Assembly (NCBI GenBank): GCA_019843655.1
Contig: JACDQD010000010.1
Span: 5,501,637 to 5,565,636, forward strand
Direction: 5' to 3'
DNA: 64,000 nt
From: Lethocerus indicus
Taxonomy: Eukaryota; Arthropoda; Insecta; Hemiptera; Belostomatidae
In this document: one piece after another, positions 1 to 13,028 of the stretch
Layout of the letters: the number at the start of each line of letters is the position of its first letter
How positions within the stretch are numbered: position 1 is the first letter of the stretch
Notes under the pieces: generated by a model
Told to the model about the DNA's origin: nothing
The model's input: the letters and a program-made list of their open reading frames with translations, nothing else
Database searches by the model: none
Position numbers and translations under genes: made by a program

Positions 1-879
1 CTACACAGAAGTTACTGGCCAATAAAGTCTTTAATTTTCTCTTTCTATAACTAAAATGGAAAATTTCTGAGATGAGAGGACTCCTACGCCCAATTGAAAA
101 AAAAACAAACGGGAAAGTGGTATTTCCCCCCTCTCTGATTTCACCCCGTGCGCCGTTAGAGGTGTGTGCATAATCCGGGTGAAATATTAGGTCGGGGGAC
201 CGCTAATGCTCTCCCACCTTTTCACCTCGTTCCGACCCCCAAGAACTGTTGCCACCGCGCGAAGTAAAACTTCTCGGGTGTTGGTACAAAATGGGCCCTT
301 ACAGGTGGCCGGTTTTGAGACGGCCCTAATAGACCGCCACTTATAAATCAGTCTGAGGATTTAAAAAAAATTATCTATATATCGTACGACTGTCTCTATA
401 TTTCGCGCTTAGCATTCTGTCAGCATTGTCACGCTACTAATACATTACTGTACGCATTTTATTAATGATAAGTATCTCATTGTAAGCAGTAACAATTTTA
501 TAATGTTACTATTTTTTTTCAGATGCTGAATTGACCACGAATGGACGTACTTTGGTGTAAGGTGAGCCTATATGTTAGTACAGAATATGATTGAAATTCT
601 ATACACTGATAATTTTGAACAACTTTGGCGTTGTGTGCAACCGCACCTATGGTGTATTGCAGCCTTCGGTTAAATTCGATCCACCGTTTATTAAAAAACA
701 ATGGGAACAAATATAGGTTTAAAAAATTATGAAATAAAGTCATCCTGTTACTACGGAGGAAGATTACTTGTGGACTGGTAGGCAAATATTTTTCTACAGG
801 TGTGTAAAAATTTATAACCCGGGGATTAATTTTCCTCAGCCCGTATTGCCCCCCCTACGGATCTATACTTCGGTACTAA

Positions 880-883
<4 letters not shown>
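1..883. other. Unrecognised intergenic DNA
   Basis: I see no gene, RNA or repeat family here. The sequence alternates AT-rich runs (a run of A near 362) with short C runs (near 850). Open frames on both strands are short and carry no motif I recognise. Confidence 0.6.

Positions 884-935
<52 letters not shown>
884..935. repeat. (TA)n microsatellite
   Basis: About 26 uninterrupted TA dinucleotides. A peptide of alternating Tyr and Ile read through it is an artefact of the repeat. Confidence 0.97.
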
Positions 936-938
<3 letters not shown>

Positions 939-1558
939 TATCAGGTATTTTAGAAGGGTGGTAAAGCGAGAGTTTGGCGATAGTGTTGGGAATTACCGCT
1001 GGGGTGGGCTGTTAAGATAGTGAACCATCAGTGTGCAATGGGGGCGCAAGGGATGTGTGTTGGCTCCAGATTTATGAGCTGCGGCGGTGGTCGGGAGCGT
1101 ACAGCTCTCCGGTATAACAATGTGTCATATCGGCTATCGTTATCTGGTTAGCCCCCGGTTAGGCGATCGAAACCGCCCGGTTTCGTTTTTCAGTGACTCA
1201 GGACAGTGCGAACGGGTCTCGTAGACATTTTGAGATCTCTCGGCCGAACAATAGTAAGAATTAAATAAATGTCGGACAATAAAGGACGCGGAACGTCCAA
1301 TTGGGGAGTACTGAAGATAAGATTAAATCGCAGGGTTGGGAAACATTTAAAGCAGTGTAGGTTCGAGTTAGAATCTAGTGTGTAAAAATTACCAACCCCG
1401 AGTTTTTTAGGTTAGCGGTAGGCAAGTCGTCGATCGGGGATATTATCATTTTCATGTCAGTAGTCGTAACAGTGCTTATAATAAAAATCAGATTTCTTTA
1501 AAGAATTTTATATCAAGCACAATTAAATGAGGGGGTTGAATTTTCAAAGAGTATATTG
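936..1558. other. Unrecognised intergenic DNA
   Basis: No coding, RNA or repeat signal was found. Composition is mixed, with a G-rich start and an AT-rich end that runs into the poly(T) of the neighbouring minus-strand LINE. Confidence 0.5.
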
Positions 1559-2058
1559 TTTTTTTAATTTTTTCTTGACTTTATTTATTGTACAATCTAC
1601 TAAATATTAGTTATAGGTACAATGGGGGTTTGTTTGATTAGTTTCACTCGATAAAGACGCCATCCAGTGATGGTATTTTTGACCTATATCCTGCCTACAG
1701 AAAGTCTCTAGCGCCAGTGGCGTTTAAGCCGACGCGTTAAAAGAGGAAAGGGACTGAACGAGTGGATTTGGATGTGGAGAGAGGCGGGAATGGAATTTAA
1801 GGAAGCGTGATTTTGCGACTTCGTCGACTGTCGGTATGTTGAGGTAATTATGGACTTTTCGGTTAGACACATACCGGGGAGCATTAAGTACGAAGGACTT
1901 TTGACTGGAATGTTTGGCGGAACCCCATAGTTCTATTCCGTATGTCCATGTCGGTTTTAGTATAGTTTTATATATTGTCAGTTTGTTGGCTATTGTAAGT
2001 TTTGATGATTTGCAAACTCACGCTCGAATTATGACAAAGGGCTTGGAACAACTGCAAA
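1559..2058 (-). mobile_element. Jockey-like LINE, 5'-truncated, 3' end of ORF2 and 3' UTR
   Basis: The longest of five copies of one non-LTR retrotransposon in the window. Read on the minus strand, it encodes the region just after the reverse-transcriptase core: LTIANKLTIYKTILKP, then a WTYGIELWGSA block, then NAPRYVSNR and LNIPTVDEVAKSRFLKFHS, ending ..NASA and a stop. These blocks are typical of the C-terminal tail of Jockey-clade ORF2. About 15 residues are missing between the WGSA block and NAPRY, where other copies read QRFQSKVLRTI. A 3' UTR with the shared 'cgccatccagtgatgg' type motif and a poly(A) tail (poly(T) at 1559-1577) follow. I found no clear target-site duplication. It is a dead fragment. 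Confidence 0.85.
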
Positions 2059-3395
2059 GTGCACGTTGTTCCCCCTCTGTCTGGCGTTTCGCGGCAGTTA
2101 TCAACGCGATCCCTTCATGCGGTTGAGGTCGGGTGACGGGGGTCCGCGCCGGTGCCGGGGGGTCGCGGGTTTACCAGTTGGCAAAGCTGCGGTTTCCCCC
2201 GGGTTTAACTCAGAGCCGGTAGGCCCAAGCCGAGTGTATTACACGTGTAGGGCCGCCTGCGGGGGGCGGTGGTACCGGTACCGCCCATGGGATAACGCGT
2301 TATGGGCCGGTTATTGTCGCCCCCCCCCCTACGTTTCGCAACACCCCCAATGTCCGGTTTAATTTACCGTCGACCTCGGTTGATGAACACATTGATAATT
2401 ATCAGGGACGATCCCCGTTCAATACTGCCGAGAGTTGACAATACGGAGACATAAATCGAAAATATTCGAACATCGTTTGACTGCAATCTGAATACACGGA
2501 ATTTTCTATCACCATTGGTTTACGCCAAAACAAACGTTGAAATCTCAGTAAACATTTATAATAGCACGAAGAACACCGTTATAACATCACGGGCCCGCTA
2601 AGCCATCTAACTGTTGCAAAACCGGACCGTTACAGTCTGTTATCCTCCCTAAGATCACAAATGTACTAACGCATTCGACCGTATAATCCTCAATGGCCTA
2701 AATCTTTTCCTTCCCTCGGACGGGCGGTACGTTCCCTTTATGGACCCATTCGTTCGCTGGTGGGGAAGGGGCAGTCCTAATTCTCCCTGCCCTGCTCTGT
2801 ATTTCCTCAAATCATTTTCCGGGAAACCCGAGCAGCGCCAGAAAATCGACTCTCGACTTTCCTCCAAGAAGCCAATTAACGTTATTAATATTCGTCGAAT
2901 TCGCGCCGTCACTGATTTTAATCAGCGAGGGAATTTTAATAAATTATTAAATTATACGAAAATCGAGCCTCGTAAATTCAACAAGGCGAATACGAACGCC
3001 AAACGTGAGAAAAGGGTAATGCCAATTGATCTCCACTCCTAGCAATGGATACAGGGCTTACTAACACAGAAAATCTTTAATTGTATAATTTTATGTCGAA
3101 ATTTTGACGATTTGATGTAGCCTAAACGTTAAGTTCAGGGAAATCACTGTAATTGTGTTTATTATTGACGAATACGTCGTAAATTAATCGACCTTTTCGG
3201 GCTTTCTTTATAATCGTCGGACCCGGCGATTAGTAGAACACGTTTTAAACTCCCCCCCCGCCCACTACAACAGGGGTTGTATCGATCTAGGGGCTAGCGG
3301 GCGTAGCGTGATTCCCCACATCGGCAATATTTTCGGGGCCGCCGTATTGGTTTTAAGCGCTAACAGCTGTGCCGGAAACGCGGGGGCCAATTGCA
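2059..3395. other. Unrecognised DNA with a GC-rich patch
   Basis: A GC-rich patch spans about 2100-2340 and contains an open frame of about 98 codons on the plus strand, but its protein matches nothing I know. The rest is ordinary AT-rich sequence. Another open frame at 2740-3042 is equally unrecognised. Confidence 0.45.
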
Positions 3396-3423
3396 GCCAC
3401 CGCCCCGCCCCGCCCCGCCCCGG
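3396..3423. repeat. Short (CCCCG)n tract
   Basis: Four to five tandem CCCCG units. They may form G-rich secondary structure on the minus strand. Confidence 0.8.
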
Positions 3424-6400
3424 CCGACAACCCCGACAATAACTCACGGGGAGATATACGAGAGGCGGCGGTGAAAGACTTTTTTGTCACTTGGAAATCG
3501 ATTACAATTTTTCATGGAGGGTTATTTTTTTTTGGGGGTGGGAGGGGGTTTGGGGCACTGTCACCGCTCGGCTAAACGAATCGTCCCGCCCTTCTCTAAC
3601 ACCACAACACAATCCCTCAACTTAACCCCAATAGGAATTACCATTCCCAGGTGGGGACCCGTTTTTTAGTTTTCATCGCGGAAATATTAAACCGTTTCGG
3701 CTTGATGATTGCGCGACGCGGTTTCGATTCTAACGAAGAAAACCGTTTTTGTTACTACCGAAACACGAATTATAAAGTCGGTGAAATAATTACTGATACG
3801 GGGAAACGGAATAAGGACTGAGAAATTAGTTTTGGACATTTTTATCTGATTTTCGTTCCCGATCCTGCTCGAAATTGAGGGATCGGCCCGCGTCCGCTTT
3901 TCGGTCGGGCTGTCGTCCAGGGACCGTCGGAAGTAACGAAAAAATATCGGATTTTTCGTCGCCCGCCGTTCAACTTCTGTTCGCCACTTGATGCCGTCGC
4001 GCGAGCGAATCTGAATCTAAATCTACGAAATGTAATAATTCGGCAAAGTCGGATCTACAACGGACAATCATACTGTGTTACTTTACGAATTTGTATCTAC
4101 AAATAAAACAGTTAGCTCTCTCTCCGAATTAATAATTCCAAGTATAGAAAACACACTTAATATATAAAACGGCTACAAAGTTAAGAACTTAGGATCGAGT
4201 ATAGTGAGAACTATTGTCATTTAACTGAATGAGACGGTTCGGTTTAATATTGAAACTTATGACGTGCTGATACGTAGGAAACCATAATCTCGAATAGAAT
4301 CGTTTCACCGATCTGGGAGAAATTATTTATTCCTCGTCGATCCGCGCAGGACATGTGTGGTGGGTCCTCGCCTTCTTCAGCACTGTTGAGGATGGACGCC
4401 ATTTAATCAGGTCCGGGCTCATCTGTTGAATTGTTTCCGCTGTCGCGTCCCCAATTACTTAACGCTTACCCCGATTTTTCGCCCCCTTCATCCCCTCCCA
4501 ACCCTCACACCCGGGGCGACTAATGAACGGCGACGTACCGGAAAAAGCCATCCGATTTTCCTACCCTCCCCGCTTTATTTAATTTTGTTTCGCCGCTTTT
4601 CGAATTGTACCCAGGACGCCCCTTACTCCAATTAAGGTTTGTTTTAATTCGTTTCCGTCATTAGCGGCGCCGGTGCGCTGAACTCGGTTATATCGGTTAT
4701 TCTGCGTGCGTTCCCTGTAATAATACCAAATTTTTTATAGAGTATTTATGAAACATTTACTTCGTGTTACTGCCACCTTCCTAGAGGAATACCAATTATG
4801 GTCGGCTTCGTCCCATCTGCAGTCGGTCAACGGTCCATAATAACGCTGTCTTGAGGGTTTTTCTTAATTATTTTCCTCGAGAGGATCATATGAAAAATCA
4901 CCTAATTCGCCGTCTCCATTTACTCACTGGATTAGTGAGGCGCTGTGACAGCTCATCTAACATAAATAGGCGCATTATTTAAATCTAAAACTTTGGATTT
5001 TAAGGCGACGACGTTGATTAATTCGGCCCGAGGCACGTCGACTTGGCCACAGTCGAGCATCGCCCCCAGGAATTCCCCACAGTTTTTCCACAGTTTCTAG
5101 GTCTTTCTCCTTCTATCGGCGAACGTTCCCCTATCCGGCGTTGTGCAGTCGTGGGCACGAGGCCGTTCGGACGATCAATACTCGTATGCCGCGAGACACA
5201 CACGGAACGCGAACGCGGCGTGCGCGTATACGCGCGTGTTTGCGACCGTGCGTGCGGGCGTGCACGGCCGGCAAAAACATTCTACGACGCCCCCTACCCC
5301 CCCACCGAACTTACCGCCTCTATCACTACTAATTACAGTTTGGCTAAGATAAGATTTATCTCCAGTCCTCGGTGAGGAGAAGTTAGGCCTCCGATGATAA
5401 TACGCCGGCAGAGATTTGAGGTCATGCAAGAAACATCGGGAAATTTTTTGTTTCGAAAATCTATTTCAGAACGCAATGCTTCTGCAGTAAATTATTTGAC
5501 TTAAAAAGAGGATGATTGTAGAATCGTCGGGCTGTAACAGCGGGCTACTGATACGTGGCCACATGATTCGAGGAAAATTACATCTCATTTGAATACTGAA
5601 GAACTGCTTAAAATTAACCGTCGCCGCATGATCTGTTGAACAATAGCCGGTGTGTAATGAAGATTACGGTCGAATGCCCCCCCGAGTCTTAACTGTTTGG
5701 GGGGGGGAGTAACAATCGAAACTTGAGAGCGCTTCAAGTTTCCGCGGTAACTGTCTTTAACGGCCGGTACGGCCCCACCAGAACAACCCACACATAACCA
5801 GTTTAACAACTGTTACAACACCGTATGACTTCTGTTACTACGCAGGTCTCTTCCGGAATTCTGAAAATAATCTCAAATATTCACCGTAATAAATAATAAT
5901 TCTCGCTTAAACAGTTGACGTCTTGTTTTTTGAGTTATTTTCGTCGTGTTTCAACACTCACGTAATTTTATACTTTTCCTAAGCTACATATTTTTCGGGT
6001 ACCGAAGAGTAAAAATGCAGTATAATGCTCTCAGGATTCTTCAACGGGATCTCAGAATATTATCCAGCAATTGTATTCTGTTAGTAAATCTCTTAAATAA
6101 CACAAGGCGTAGAGTTAGTTTTGATCGCGATTGCCGCCATAATAAAATTCAAATTTTATTGTGAGATTAAATAGACGAATACGATGAAGTAAATTACTTG
6201 CCGCAACATGAACAGAATTGAAAATGGCGTGGCCTAAATTATATCCCTTCCTACGGCCTACGTCTCTCACTACGCTAACACCGTCCCATAAAATGAAGTT
6301 GATGGGAGACACCTTAAAAGGGTGATCTAATCAATTTTCCATGCGGTTCAAACCGGGGCGGATTATTTTTTCAGTGATTTCCCGCGGGGTTTTCTCGGCG

Positions 6401-9073
6401 CCTCCACAATACGGCGGTCTCAACGCGGGCAACGGCAATTTCATTGCCGAGCCAAAACTGTGGACACGGCCATAACAGATATCTTTTGACGCTCGGGTTC
6501 TCTCTTATACTCGACGCGGTCTCAGGAACGAATTTACAAAAAAATTATTTTAATTTTCAGTTCCCCAAAATTGGCCTAATTAATTATATTTAATATTCTC
6601 TTATGATTTTAGGCTTTAATATAATAAAAGGAATTAAATTGAAATATCTCAGCGAGAACAGAATCGTACGCGTGTATTATTAAGCTCTGCTTGCAATCTT
6701 AAGTTGGTTGCCTCGCGTTCCGCCTATTAATTCTGAAGTCAGCGAAGTTCCTCAAATTCCAATTTACTCGAAACGCGGATCCATCTGTAACAATCATCCC
6801 CGTTTTTAGGGGGACAGTCCATCCGCACCGATTAGATGAGGCTTATATTACGAGACTAAGACTATATTTTCAGTTATTATTTCAATTAAATAGTGCATTT
6901 CTGGAACAGTTACATAAGATAATAGTCCTGGTATTGCTATTCACTGGCTACAGATTCCATAAAAACAGTATTGCCTTCATCAAATAATTTATGTCATTGT
7001 GTATATGTTTGTGAATATAATCATGTAGTCAAGCTTTTAGTATTTTTATCCCGAAATCTTCTTACACTATTCTACAATATTCTTACATATTTTCTTTTGA
7101 TTTGTGGTCTTGATACACTGACAAACCAGGTTCAATGAATTAGTATAGGCGAAAATCTATGACGACATAAAACAGAATGGTAAGAATTTGAATTTTTCCC
7201 CCCTACGATGGGGGAAAGTCAGAGATATTCAGGGGGCAAATATAATCACACCACAAGCGCTTTGATTCGAAAGAAAGCCTCCATTCATTCACTTACTGAG
7301 TGCAGAATCATCTATTAATTTTATGCCATTGTAGAAGATTGTAGAAGTTCTGTCCACGGAATAGAGCCGATGACAAAATTGACCGCGTTCGGATTTGAAA
7401 ATTCTCTGAGGGAATAAGCGGAATAAGCCTCCACCAGGCTAGAGATTTCCATTCCGATTATTCGATATTAAAACTTTTTTCTCCCCCTCGCACAAAGGTC
7501 TGTTTACAGTTCCCAACCAGTTTTTTACTGCGCTTAATTCACTTACGAGGCCTGTTTTACGACAGGCGACGATTGTAAAGGGTCGTCCCCACCGACCCTT
7601 AAACGTGGACTGGGGGATACCCGAAGTCGTACAAATTTCATTTTAACTTTTAAAGGTTTTTTTATTTATTTGTTTTCTAAACTGAAACCGAGGACACTAA
7701 ATCTATTTATAAGATGGCGCCGGCGGAGTGACTCCCCGCCGTTGGGCCGGTTAAAGCCGAATAATTAAAGGACTTATGGAGAGAGAAAAAGCTTTCCCCC
7801 CCCCCTTCCACTGTATATACTTTGAAATTACATCCATCCTCGGGCGCGCCGCACGTAACCCGGTAATTAAAATTAATTTTTTTCTTTTATATTTTTTAAT
7901 TTTCGAGACTCCAATTAGAAGGGTCCCCGTTTATGGAACCGCCCTCCCAAACCACCCCCCGCCACCAACCGGAAGGTGAAAATTGAATTTGTCAATTTCT
8001 TTTTTACGGTACAAGCATTATTGCCGGGAAAATTAACCTTTACACTATTCATGTGAATCAGTCGACAGTGTAACGAGTACGCCCGAATATAGACATCAGA
8101 AGAATGAGTATGTAGGACGTACAATTCATCTTAAACCTAAATACATTCGTTAAATAAAATTTAAATTAGTGTCAGCCAATCACACTGTTATCTTATTTGG
8201 AATAATAATTTTGTTTTCTGTATTCTGAGTGGCATGCGTGAAAGGTTTTCTCTCAACACTGACTGGCGACTGGCTGTTTATCTCTGAACTATTTATTCGG
8301 TTTCATCTTCACGTTTCTGAGGGGGATAGTTTCTCCACCGCGAATCTTCTCCAAGCAAGTTTCCCTTGTTTCCTTCCTGCCCGCGGTTTCTCGGTTCCGA
8401 AACTCGAGTAATGTAAATATATTCTCATTGCGGGTCTAGATTTCATGGTATATTCTCAGGCGACCTGGCTTGGAGCGGAGATTGAAAATATTCCAAATTG
8501 AGATGTTGAATTAATGTTATTTTTTTCCGTGAACTCCAGATAATTAGAATTCGCTATTGCTGACGGGATGAGCCGAATTCGGTTCCCGTCGGGCCCGAGA
8601 TCGATTGTAATTCGTGGACATTTCACCCGGAACGCTTCTGGTTGATGGAAATTCCAGCCGCTACAATACAAGAGAACGCGGAGGAGCGTCATTATCAAAT
8701 GCTGTTCCGTTGAGGTTCCGCCAGCAATTCGACTCTACTCCGAGAACTGTTTTGGGAATTGATTCAACCCCCCCCCTCCCCAACCGGTCACAAGATCACT
8801 CCTTTAGCTTCGAATCCTGTCCCAATTGAACTTTGGTATTCCCGCACCATTGTCCGATATCGACTCCGGTTCTCGGAAACTTTACCAATTATGACGATTT
8901 AAGTAAAGAAGAAACAAGTTGGATCCACCTGGGTACTGCTTAGAATATCCGCTTGAAAAATACATGAGGATCAATATATCTTGTGACTGCACAGGAGTAG
9001 CCAAACTAAATAAAGAATTAAATTAATAAAGATTATTATTACGGGCCTTGGAATCTTTGAATTATTATCATTA
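3424..9073. other. Unrecognised intergenic DNA
   Basis: About 5.6 kb without a recognisable gene or transposon. A CpG-rich patch lies at roughly 5195-5275 (runs of GCG and CGTG). A G run sits at about 5700 and a C run at about 7798. Open frames of up to 110 codons (5043-5375) overlap the CpG patch on both strands and look like chance frames. A regulatory element or a small exon could be missed here. Confidence 0.4.
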
Positions 9074-9278
9074 TATTAGGTCTACCCAAAAGTAATCAAC
9101 AATTTGATAAGATGTATTTTGGTATTTGAGGAGTTCCTCAAGAGGGGAATCGAAAATTTGCCGGAGTTGTTTATAATATTGGTGAATATATAGTAGATTA
9201 ATAATTAAAGTTTCTCTTTTAGCAAAATAAAATGAATTCCAAAGTCAAAATGTTGATTACCTTTGGGTACCACTAATA
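9074..9278. mobile_element. Mariner-type MITE, about 205 bp
   Basis: Terminal inverted repeats of about 33 bp. The left end reads tattaggtctacccaaaag and continues with taatcaac. The reverse complement of the right end differs by only a few bases. Element boundaries fall at TA dinucleotides, as expected for Tc1/mariner insertion. The interior is AT-rich with no coding capacity, so the element would depend on a transposase supplied elsewhere. The repeat ends do not match the three other mariner elements in the window. Confidence 0.75.
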
Positions 9279-12200
9279 TATGTATATTGCTACTTTTTCT
9301 GTTTAAAACTTGATCTAAGTATAAAATAAATTGTACATTAATTTTAATGAGTTCAAGACCGATAAATTGCAGGAAATAATACGTTAATAAATAACATTAT
9401 TACTCTATTGACTATTGACAGCAAATTAGAGTAAAAGGATGAGTAATTGACAGTTTTTTTAGAAATCTAATGACATTTTACGAGCAGAATGTGTCTTTTC
9501 CCTCGTGTTTGATACGGGTGACCCCGTAGTATAAATATGTTATACATCACTGCTGTAAATTTAATTTCCTCATTAATTACGGCGGCGAGAGGAAATTAAT
9601 CCAAGGCCCGGCGTTGATGGAATACCCAGCCATTACTCGAACGAATTTTTTTTTTTGGGCAATGGACGCCGAGTCCATTGTAATTTTTTACAGTTTTTTC
9701 TCCTTTTTTTTAATACCGGGACCGCATCGCCGGCGCTGGCCGTAAAGTGCGCCACGAGCGGAGGGGGACAATGGAAGCCGGTGATTAATTAACCAATAAA
9801 CAGGGGATTTAAATTAGAAGGGGGGAGGTGGCCCCGGCAAGGGCCGTTTTGCACGGCGGCCTTGCCACCGGCCCCGAACAGGAACAAATATTAACAACGG
9901 GATGTTGTAATGAATTGGGCTGGCCACGTAAACCGGCCCCGGGGCCCTGTAATGAATTGGCAGAATGTTACTAACCCCCCACCAACCCCCAACCGTGTTG
10001 ACTTTAGGCCCACCGTTGCTGGAGGAAGCGGCCGGCCCCATCCTTCAACATCCTGTCAGCGCCAACATCCCTCCATCATATAATGGCCGTCCTTTTAATT
10101 TAACTAATATCTCGGCCAACAACAATGTCCTTTCTGCAATACACTAAAATGACTCGTTCGGATTCCTTTTTCCCTTTCCAGCGAAATAAGCCGAAAACTG
10201 TTGGCACAAATCCGTCTGATTTCGCTACCGGAATTACCGGTTTACCGCATACCCGTACTGAGATCGCCCGCTGTACGCGGTACGTCGAACCGGTTAAAAC
10301 TGTTGGGCGTGTTGTCAATTAAGTTTTAATTGATTACAATGTTGAATCGGGCCAGCGAGAGTGGTGGGGCCACTTCAGGGGGGGGCCCTTGCCTCAACAC
10401 AGAGAGACCCCCTTCACCGCCGCCCCTTTCCACAAAACAGCAATTACGCGTTAAATCAATTCCGAACTGTTGATTTACCTGATTCCGAACAGCTCATCTC
10501 ATTGAGTTCACAACCGGCCTCGCAATGAACACTGGCCGCGGGCTAAATCCTGCCATAATCTAACACCGCGATTGCATTTTTCTCCCGTCGTCTGCCAATC
10601 GGGAGACAACGTTTCATTAACAATGGACGCATTTAAATGTACAAATATTTAAACTGACGAACACAAATAGATCGGATTGTAATTATTTATTACGGCCTTC
10701 AACAAGTTTCTAATGAGTTTTTGTTAATGAGAATATAATATATTTTGATGTGCTAGACGAATGAAATAGTGCTCAAGCGGGCTTGTTATAGCTTTGATTG
10801 GGAACTACTGTTTTCAATTCGAAATAATGTAGTCCTATACTAGACTGGTTTTGGTTTTCCGCTGTCTTGAGTTAGAAACGTAAGGTTGTCGATGAGGGGA
10901 TCGGTCGCCGGTTAAGAGGAAATTATAAACTGACCGCCGACAGCGGCCTACAGACTGCATTAAGAACTAATGAGAACGGCAGAATGGCCTCGGTCGATTA
11001 GTACCAAACAACTGGGGCCTGAAAACGCGTAAAAAAAATGTCCGGGCTTATGAATTTTAAACGGGTCGCAGTTTAAGAGGACGCCGCCCGTGGCCGTGGG
11101 GCTCATTCCCGATTCCTTTAATTTCCCGAAAAACATTGCGAGTTGTTTGCTCAGCCGTTCCTCTCGGCGAATCCGTTTATCCGGGAAGGCGGTCGTATAA
11201 ACTCCCGAGACGGGAGGGAGCGAGGGAGGGAGGAGGGAGCGAGGAGAGGGAGAAGCCGGAATTAATAATAGAGCGTAAGACTTGTCGGGGAATCGGAGGA
11301 GCGGCACTTGTTAACAGCGGGGAGGGAAATTTCATTGAGAATAAACTGGAGTAGGGCCTTTTTACAAATTACGGTGGATGATTCTTCCCTAAACCCCCCC
11401 CCCCACCAACCGACTGCCCCCTTCAATATTCATAAGCTTATTACTTTTCGACGGCTGTTAACTATTTATTCCCGCCCCCTCAACCCCTTTGAGCCATTAG
11501 GAACACTTCTAAATCGATGTAAAACGTTTCCGCTAATATCGAAATCCAAAATATACCTTCCAGAAGCGACCAAATATACTCTCCACCGTAAAGGAAAATT
11601 CATTGATCCTGAATTGTGAAGATGCCACTTGTTTTAATTTTGAACCTGGTTAAAAGGAATTGGGGAAATGAACAACTGTATTCTGCACAGACTAAATCTT
11701 TTGTAAAATTATTCTACGGGAATAAATTTTACATTTCGCGCATATACATCGGACTGAAGGAATATTTATTTTCGATTTTTTTATGTAATGAACGTAGATC
11801 TTAAAATTGTATTAATGTCCTGTTGTGACGGAAATAGGAATTTTTATAATGGAGCAGGGGAAAAATATCTACAGCGTTTTTCTCCGATTTTTCCTAGTCA
11901 AAACATGGTCATTTCTCCTCTGATAACATGTATTAAGACTTGTTTTCTCGGTACAACTGCGCAAGTTCCTTGTTTTCGTTGGAAAACCAGCATTCCAAAG
12001 AAAATGATTTATGTACAGCGGTGCTACAATATAGTCCCAGATGAAGTTCGAATGATTGAAGTACCGCGAATCTCTGAGGCGGTTTTTGTTATCGGATTAA
12101 TCCTCACGCGTTTATTCTAAATTTTTTACAGACAGACCGGAAGGGGGGAACGGCGGAAGGGTGAGTAAAAAGAAAGTTGAACTTTGACTGACCGATTAAA

Positions 12201-12853
12201 GATTCATGCACTTTTCCCGTGAGACGGAGGCTCATTTAAATTAGCCGAACTTGAAGAGACAGCGCCGCGGCAAACCAATTTCAGGAGGCCGCCGCCTTCC
12301 TGTCGGCAATCCAATTGTAACATAAATTATGAAAATGGGTGGAATGAATTGTAAATAGAAGTTGGAAAATCCGCAAGTTTCAACTCGTACCGTTAATTGA
12401 GTTCGAGCGTTCCAAACCCTCAGATGGGTTTCAGCCCCTTGGTGTAGTTCGGTGAAGTATTTTTTTGGGAGAATAAATTACTGAGGGGGTTTAAAATAGG
12501 TTGATAACGTTGGAATGGTGGCCTCGAGAATTTAGAAGATAACCAGTTTTCGGTACTGAATATTTTTTTCGCGTATGCAAAAGTTAGTATATTCTTGGCT
12601 AAATTAAAATAAATCTGGTATGAACGTTTGGACTAGAAAATTGTTGGGAGCCGAAATTATGCTCCTTAAGCATTGTTTGAATGTCGTTTTGTAATATATT
12701 TCAAGAGGAGCTGAAATTTCATTTGAAAACCACAACTATATTACATAATATTATAAACAATTAAACCATGAAAATTTTAATTTTAAAATTCTAAAGTAGT
12801 GATCAATGAATCATAGAGTTTACAGTATTATACTCCATTTCTGGGTCGGGGAC
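9279..12853. other. Unrecognised intergenic DNA
   Basis: No recognisable gene or transposon. A purine-rich run (GGGAGG and GAGCGAGG units) lies at about 11210-11255. Open frames of 103 and 110 codons at 11308-11619 and 11788-12120 have no motif I recognise. Confidence 0.4.
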
Positions 12854-13028
12854 ACAATGTTATTAATTCAACAGTGGAAAAGTCCATTTTTCCCATAGTA
12901 TCAGTCCCCATTTTTAATTCTCGTAGCGGGGCCGTAAACAAAACGTTCATCGGCATTTAGGGGGAATACAAATTAGTGTATGGCGGCTCTATGTAATAAG
13001 CAAAGACACATTGCGCTTTATTAGCCCC
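12854..13028 (+). repeat. 175-bp direct repeat, left copy
   Basis: Matches 14068-14242 over 175 bp with no gaps and about 15 mismatches by eye (roughly 91% identity). The two copies bracket the insertion that carries the 71-bp array. They may be an exceptionally long target-site duplication, or an older tandem duplication into which the element inserted. Confidence 0.92.

Noticed and set aside
768..953. Tyr-Ile repeat peptides here and at 16.0-16.5 kb
   Set aside because: Translations of (TA)n microsatellites.
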